NCBI GenBank assembly: GCA_902782815.1 | Contig: CACZOS010000091.1 | Coordinates: 1-8,972 of the forward strand | Direction: 5' to 3' | Origin: an uncultured Lachnospiraceae bacterium | GTDB taxonomy: Bacteria; Bacillota; Clostridia; Lachnospirales; Lachnospiraceae | DNA: 8,972 bases | Part shown: one piece after another, positions 6,357 through 8,972 of the stretch | Layout: every line of letters begins with the position of its first letter | Position numbering within the stretch: the first letter of the stretch is position 1 | Made by a program: the position numbers and the translations under genes | Notes under the pieces: model-generated | The model's database searches: none | Told to the model about the DNA's origin: nothing | What the model saw: the letters and a program-made list of their open reading frames with translations, nothing else

Positions 6357-6500
6357 TACTATTTGATAATTATTTTCAAATTATCCTTATGTTTTATTTT
6401 ATAAGGATCTAAATATAATTAATTTATCGAATTATTAATAATTATCAGATAATTTAAACTATTATCGGTTTCAGGCCTTTACAGGATTTCCAAAAGATCC
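6357..6500. other. AT-rich intergenic segment downstream of the 593-aa gene
   Basis: This stretch is very AT-rich. It contains one low-GC inverted repeat (ATCCTTAT at 6383-6390 with ATAAGGAT at 6401-6408) without a T-run on either side. I see no convincing terminator for the 593-aa gene and no ORF. Confidence 0.5.
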
Positions 6501-8282
6501 TTATCTGCTTTTAGCCTTCTCCAGGATGAATCCGGCAATCCTTTCCGAGGCTTTTCCGTCACGGAGATCGAAGTTCCTCTCACAGAAATCTTTCACCAGT
6601 TCATGCCCGAAATCCTCCGTAAGCATGATTTGTGTAAGTTCCTCCTGAGTTCTGACGATTTTTCCGGGAACAAAGTATTCATATTCCGTATAGAAATCTC
6701 TCGATGAAATATAATCCTCCAGGTCATAGGCAAAAAAGACCATGGGAATATTCAGTATGGAAGCTTCATAAACCACTGAGGAATAATCGGTAATCAGAAC
6801 ATCCGTGATAAAAAGAAGATGATTGATCTCGGATTCCCGGGAAAAATCAAAGATTCTGTCCGCATTCTCTTCCTTGATCCTGTAGGTCAGATCCACAAAA
6901 GGATGGTGCTTGATCAGGAGGATATAATCCCCGGGAAGGGCTTCAATAAAACGGTTGGGTTCAAATCGTGCCTTCTCGTAAAAAGCGGTATTCTTTCCGG
7001 CACCGCGAAAAGTGGGGGCAAAAAGAATAATCTTTTTGTTTTCGAGCATTGGATACCGCCGATAGAGTTCTCTGCTTATCCTTTCTTTCTCTTCCCGGTC
7101 CCAGAAGATATCTGTCCGGGGGACACCGTAGGGGAGAACTTTCTCCCGGGCCAGCCCAAATCCCTCCGCATAATATTTTGCTACACTGGAAGAAGAGACA
7201 AAGGCATAGTTATAATTCCTGTGCTGGGGCACTGTCTGCCTGGGTCCGCCCACCTTGCCGGTACGGGAAAAACCAAAGGTCTTGAAAGCCCCGCAGGCAT
7301 GCCATAACTGGACCAGGGTGGTCTTTCGGGACAGCTGGAGTTCCTGAAAATACGAGACATAGTCATCCGTCACGATCACACGGGCACGTCCCATTTTGAC
7401 AGCCATATCAAAAAGAATAGGAAGACCTGCATCCTTTATTTCTTCGGGATGAAGCCAGAATGAAACAGGCACTCCCTTATGATTTTTAATCTTCTCGTAT
7501 ACGCATTCGATATTGCCCGTCATATCATTTCTGCGATTGGACAGGAAAAGAACCCCTTTCTTGACAGGGTGAAAGGCCGATACCGTAAGGTAGGAAAGAC
7601 GAAGGACCTGAGTCTTGAAGCCCACCACGCCTGTAGTATTTCGGCAAAAGGAGAAAATCTGCCGTGCCAGCAGGTGGATAAAACGTTTGCCGAATGATCC
7701 CTTCAGGTTGTGGTCCACATACTCCGCATGCAGGGTCAGCATACAGAAAGCATCCAGGGCAAAGAAGGGGATCAGGAGGAAAGCCAGACAATAGCTGAAC
7801 ACCTTAAGCAGTACAGCCAGAACAGCCTGAAGGGCATTAGGCTGACGGTCCAGGAGGGAATCTATTTCCTCCTCCATATGGATATCCAGGTAATCTTCGT
7901 GGACATCCAGCCTGTTCTTTTTCTCCATGGAAGAAAACTCCACCGTAAAGGGAACCCTCTCATACAGGGTATTATTATATTCCACATCCAGGGACAGACT
8001 GCAGTCTTTCCATTTGCAGTCCCAGAAAATGTAATCCACAAAAAAAGTATACGTGGCAAAACACACTGCCTTTCCCGTCTCCGGATCATCCTTAAATGAG
8101 GAGACAGGGAGAACAAACCGCCGGTTGTCCCACTGATTCTCCAAAAACACTTCTATTCTTGGAGCATGCTGACCGGGTCTGTATCCGTCGGCGGCTACCT
8201 CAACAGAGAGATTCAGCCTGTAATCAGACACGATCGGATCCTTACCGATTCCAATTGATTTGATCGTAACCTGTATACCCAT
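6501..8282 (-). CDS. Membrane-associated CDP-glycerol glycerophosphotransferase family protein
   Basis: The 593-aa protein has a beta-rich N-terminal region (1-120) that I do not recognise, a strongly hydrophobic segment at about 150-183 that could be one long or two short membrane helices, and a C-terminal Glyphos_transf domain from about 240. Catalytic landmarks are intact: LWHACGAFKTFG (H328), GVPRTD (386-391), APTFRGAG (422-429), KHHP (H460) and TDYSSVVYEA (498-507). Family members polymerise or prime glycerol phosphate from CDP-glycerol in wall teichoic acid and related polymers, on the inner face of the membrane. Whether it acts as primase or polymerase cannot be told from sequence. ATG at 8282 follows AAAGGTGA (8286-8293) with a 3-nt gap. 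It differs from the 986-aa protein in having no GT2 domain and having its own membrane anchor. No clear promoter is seen in the 108 bp before it, so it may be co-transcribed with the Mrr-like gene. Confidence 0.92.
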   Translation of the reverse strand: MGIQVTIKSIGIGKDPIVSDYRLNLSVEVAADGYRPGQHAPRIEVFLENQWDNRRFVLPVSSFKDDPETGKAVCFATYTFFVDYIFWDCKWKDCSLSLDVEYNNTLYERVPFTVEFSSMEKKNRLDVHEDYLDIHMEEEIDSLLDRQPNALQAVLAVLLKVFSYCLAFLLIPFFALDAFCMLTLHAEYVDHNLKGSFGKRFIHLLARQIFSFCRNTTGVVGFKTQVLRLSYLTVSAFHPVKKGVLFLSNRRNDMTGNIECVYEKIKNHKGVPVSFWLHPEEIKDAGLPILFDMAVKMGRARVIVTDDYVSYFQELQLSRKTTLVQLWHACGAFKTFGFSRTGKVGGPRQTVPQHRNYNYAFVSSSSVAKYYAEGFGLAREKVLPYGVPRTDIFWDREEKERISRELYRRYPMLENKKIILFAPTFRGAGKNTAFYEKARFEPNRFIEALPGDYILLIKHHPFVDLTYRIKEENADRIFDFSRESEINHLLFITDVLITDYSSVVYEASILNIPMVFFAYDLEDYISSRDFYTEYEYFVPGKIVRTQEELTQIMLTEDFGHELVKDFCERNFDLRDGKASERIAGFILEKAKSR

Positions 8283-8328
8283 AAATCACCTTTCACTTCT
8301 TTCATCGGTTTGTATCGTTTACCTTAAC

Positions 8329-8370
8329 CCCTGCTGCAGGGATGTAATCCCATTATCCATGATAATCGGG
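8329..8370. other. Two small inverted repeats between the Mrr-like and 593-aa genes
   Basis: CCCTG-CTG-CAGGG (8329-8341) is followed by CCCATTATC-CAT-GATAAT-C-GGG (8349-8370, nine pairs with one bulged base). Neither is followed by a T-run on either strand, so neither is a convincing terminator. They could be regulatory hairpins in a shared transcript, or chance. Confidence 0.4.
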
Positions 8371-8390
8371 TCCGAAAAAAGGAGAAAACT

Positions 8391-8909
8391 TCACTCCCTT
8401 ATCCGGAATCTCTTCCGTATATCTTCTCTTCCCCAGAGGATCACCTCATTCTGCCTGGCAAGATTCCAGGCGTTCTTTGTAAAATATCTGTTGGTCACCA
8501 CCATAGCCTGGTCAGCCTCATAGTAAGCCACGGAACCCACAGCCTCCTGAACGGCGCTGATACCGATGTTTCTGTCATAGCGTTTGGCCTGGACGGCAAT
8601 GCATTTTCCTCTTTTTTTTAAAATGAGGTCTGCCCCGTAATCGTGGCTGGCATGAGTGACCTTTACCTGATACCCCAGCCTTTTAAACTGAACCGACAGA
8701 TACTGTTCAAAAGCATCCCCGCTGAGACCGTCTATCTGTTTCATGCTCATATTCAGATAGCGGGCCCTGGCTGCACGCCTCAGGGCAAGCAGAAGAAAAC
8801 AGGCGGCGGAAAGCGCACAGCATACGGTTATCCCGGTACGCTCTTCCATATACGCACAATAGCCGATATAGTAGGATATCCCTGCCATGATCAACTCCAG
8901 GAGAGCCAT
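8391..8909 (-). CDS. Two-TM protein with Mrr-type restriction endonuclease domain
   Basis: With the start at 8909 the product is 172 aa. Two hydrophobic segments (about 3-20 and 26-43) are followed by a basic stretch (RRAARAR) and an Mrr_cat-like nuclease domain. The domain shows GLSGDAFEQYL with E67, HDYGADLILKK with D94, and CIAVQAKRYD with Q107 and K109, which is the D-(Q/E)xK catalytic arrangement of the PD-(D/E)xK fold, then a glycine/valine-rich segment and MVVTNRYFTKNA. Proteins of this layout are usually annotated as restriction endonucleases, but their targets are mostly unknown; the membrane anchor suggests attack on incoming or misplaced DNA. The ATG at 8909 is chosen over an upstream in-frame ATG at 8963 because AAGGAGGT (8916-8923) sits 6 nt before it and a candidate -10 box lies inside the longer version. 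No methyltransferase is visible nearby. Confidence 0.88.
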   Translation of the reverse strand: MALLELIMAGISYYIGYCAYMEERTGITVCCALSAACFLLLALRRAARARYLNMSMKQIDGLSGDAFEQYLSVQFKRLGYQVKVTHASHDYGADLILKKRGKCIAVQAKRYDRNIGISAVQEAVGSVAYYEADQAMVVTNRYFTKNAWNLARQNEVILWGREDIRKRFRIRE

Positions 8910-8945
8910 ATGAATACCTCCTTCCCATACCTGATCTTTATCCTT

Positions 8946-8972
8946 ATCATAGTACAGGAACATATGTTTGTC
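8946..8972 (-). promoter_or_regulatory. Candidate promoter of the Mrr-like gene, -35 box cut by the window edge
   Basis: The minus strand shows GACA at the edge (8969-8972), a 17-bp spacer (8952-8968) and TATGAT (8946-8951). The first two bases of the -35 hexamer lie outside. Transcription would start near 8939, downstream of the alternative ATG at 8963, which supports the start at 8909. Confidence 0.55.

Noticed and set aside
6383..6408. Inverted repeat ATCCTTAT / ATAAGGAT as terminator of the 593-aa gene
   Set aside because: Low-GC stem, 10-nt loop and no T-run on either strand.
6819..7307. 162-codon plus-strand ORF opposite the 593-aa gene
   Set aside because: It is antisense to a well-conserved catalytic domain, has no Shine-Dalgarno worth noting and no protein family character; other plus-strand ORFs inside minus genes are rejected for the same reason.
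8349..8370. Hairpin as terminator of the Mrr-like gene
   Set aside because: Stem has a bulge and a 3-nt loop, and no U tract follows on the minus strand.

Overview
The window looks like a chromosomal segment of a low-to-moderate GC Firmicute, most likely a Clostridia/Lachnospiraceae-type gut organism. This is an inference from strong AGGAGG-type ribosome binding sites, consensus sigma-A promoters, an abundance of CDP-glycerol glycerophosphotransferase family proteins and the general protein style; no taxonomic marker is present. Nearly everything is on the minus strand. The exception is the 3' end of an M17 leucyl aminopeptidase gene at the left edge (1-438, plus), which converges on the minus-strand genes at a 13-bp bidirectional terminator (491-520).

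Reading the minus strand in the direction of transcription (right to left): a small two-TM protein with an Mrr-type nuclease domain (8909-8391), with a candidate promoter at the window edge; a 593-aa membrane-associated CDP-glycerol glycerophosphotransferase family protein (8282-6501); an ORF-poor stretch of about 870 bp; a 986-aa multidomain protein (5626-2666) with an N-terminal GT2 domain, a degenerate second GT2-like domain and a C-terminal CDP-glycerol glycerophosphotransferase domain; a 341-aa divergent homologue of the same transferase domain that has lost its catalytic histidines (2676-1651, overlapping the previous gene by 11 bp); and a secreted M14 zinc carboxypeptidase (1591-587). 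The last three probably form one operon driven by a TTGACA-N18-TATAAT promoter (5730-5759) and ended by the terminator at 491-520.

The cell-surface theme is consistent: two probably active glycerophosphotransferases, a fused glycosyltransferase, a possible non-catalytic partner and an exported peptidase suggest synthesis of a teichoic-acid-like or glycerol-phosphate-decorated surface polymer. CDP-glycerol supply genes (TagD/TarD type) and exporters are not in the window.

The most intriguing part is the ORF-poor gap. A perfect consensus promoter (TTGACA-N17-TATAAT, 6328-6356) and an intrinsic terminator (5770-5803), both on the minus strand, bracket about 550 nt without a convincing ORF. The stretch carries a 5' tandem repeat and three copies of a GGAGGTA-N-R-GTCCA motif. 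This is what a large, independently transcribed structured non-coding RNA would look like; I cannot assign it to a known class from memory. Just downstream, the leader of the 986-aa gene contains a short copy of that gene's own GT2 coding sequence (18 bp exact, 26/28 overall, encoding WNKLFR), a probable relic of a duplicated or rearranged glycosyltransferase gene.
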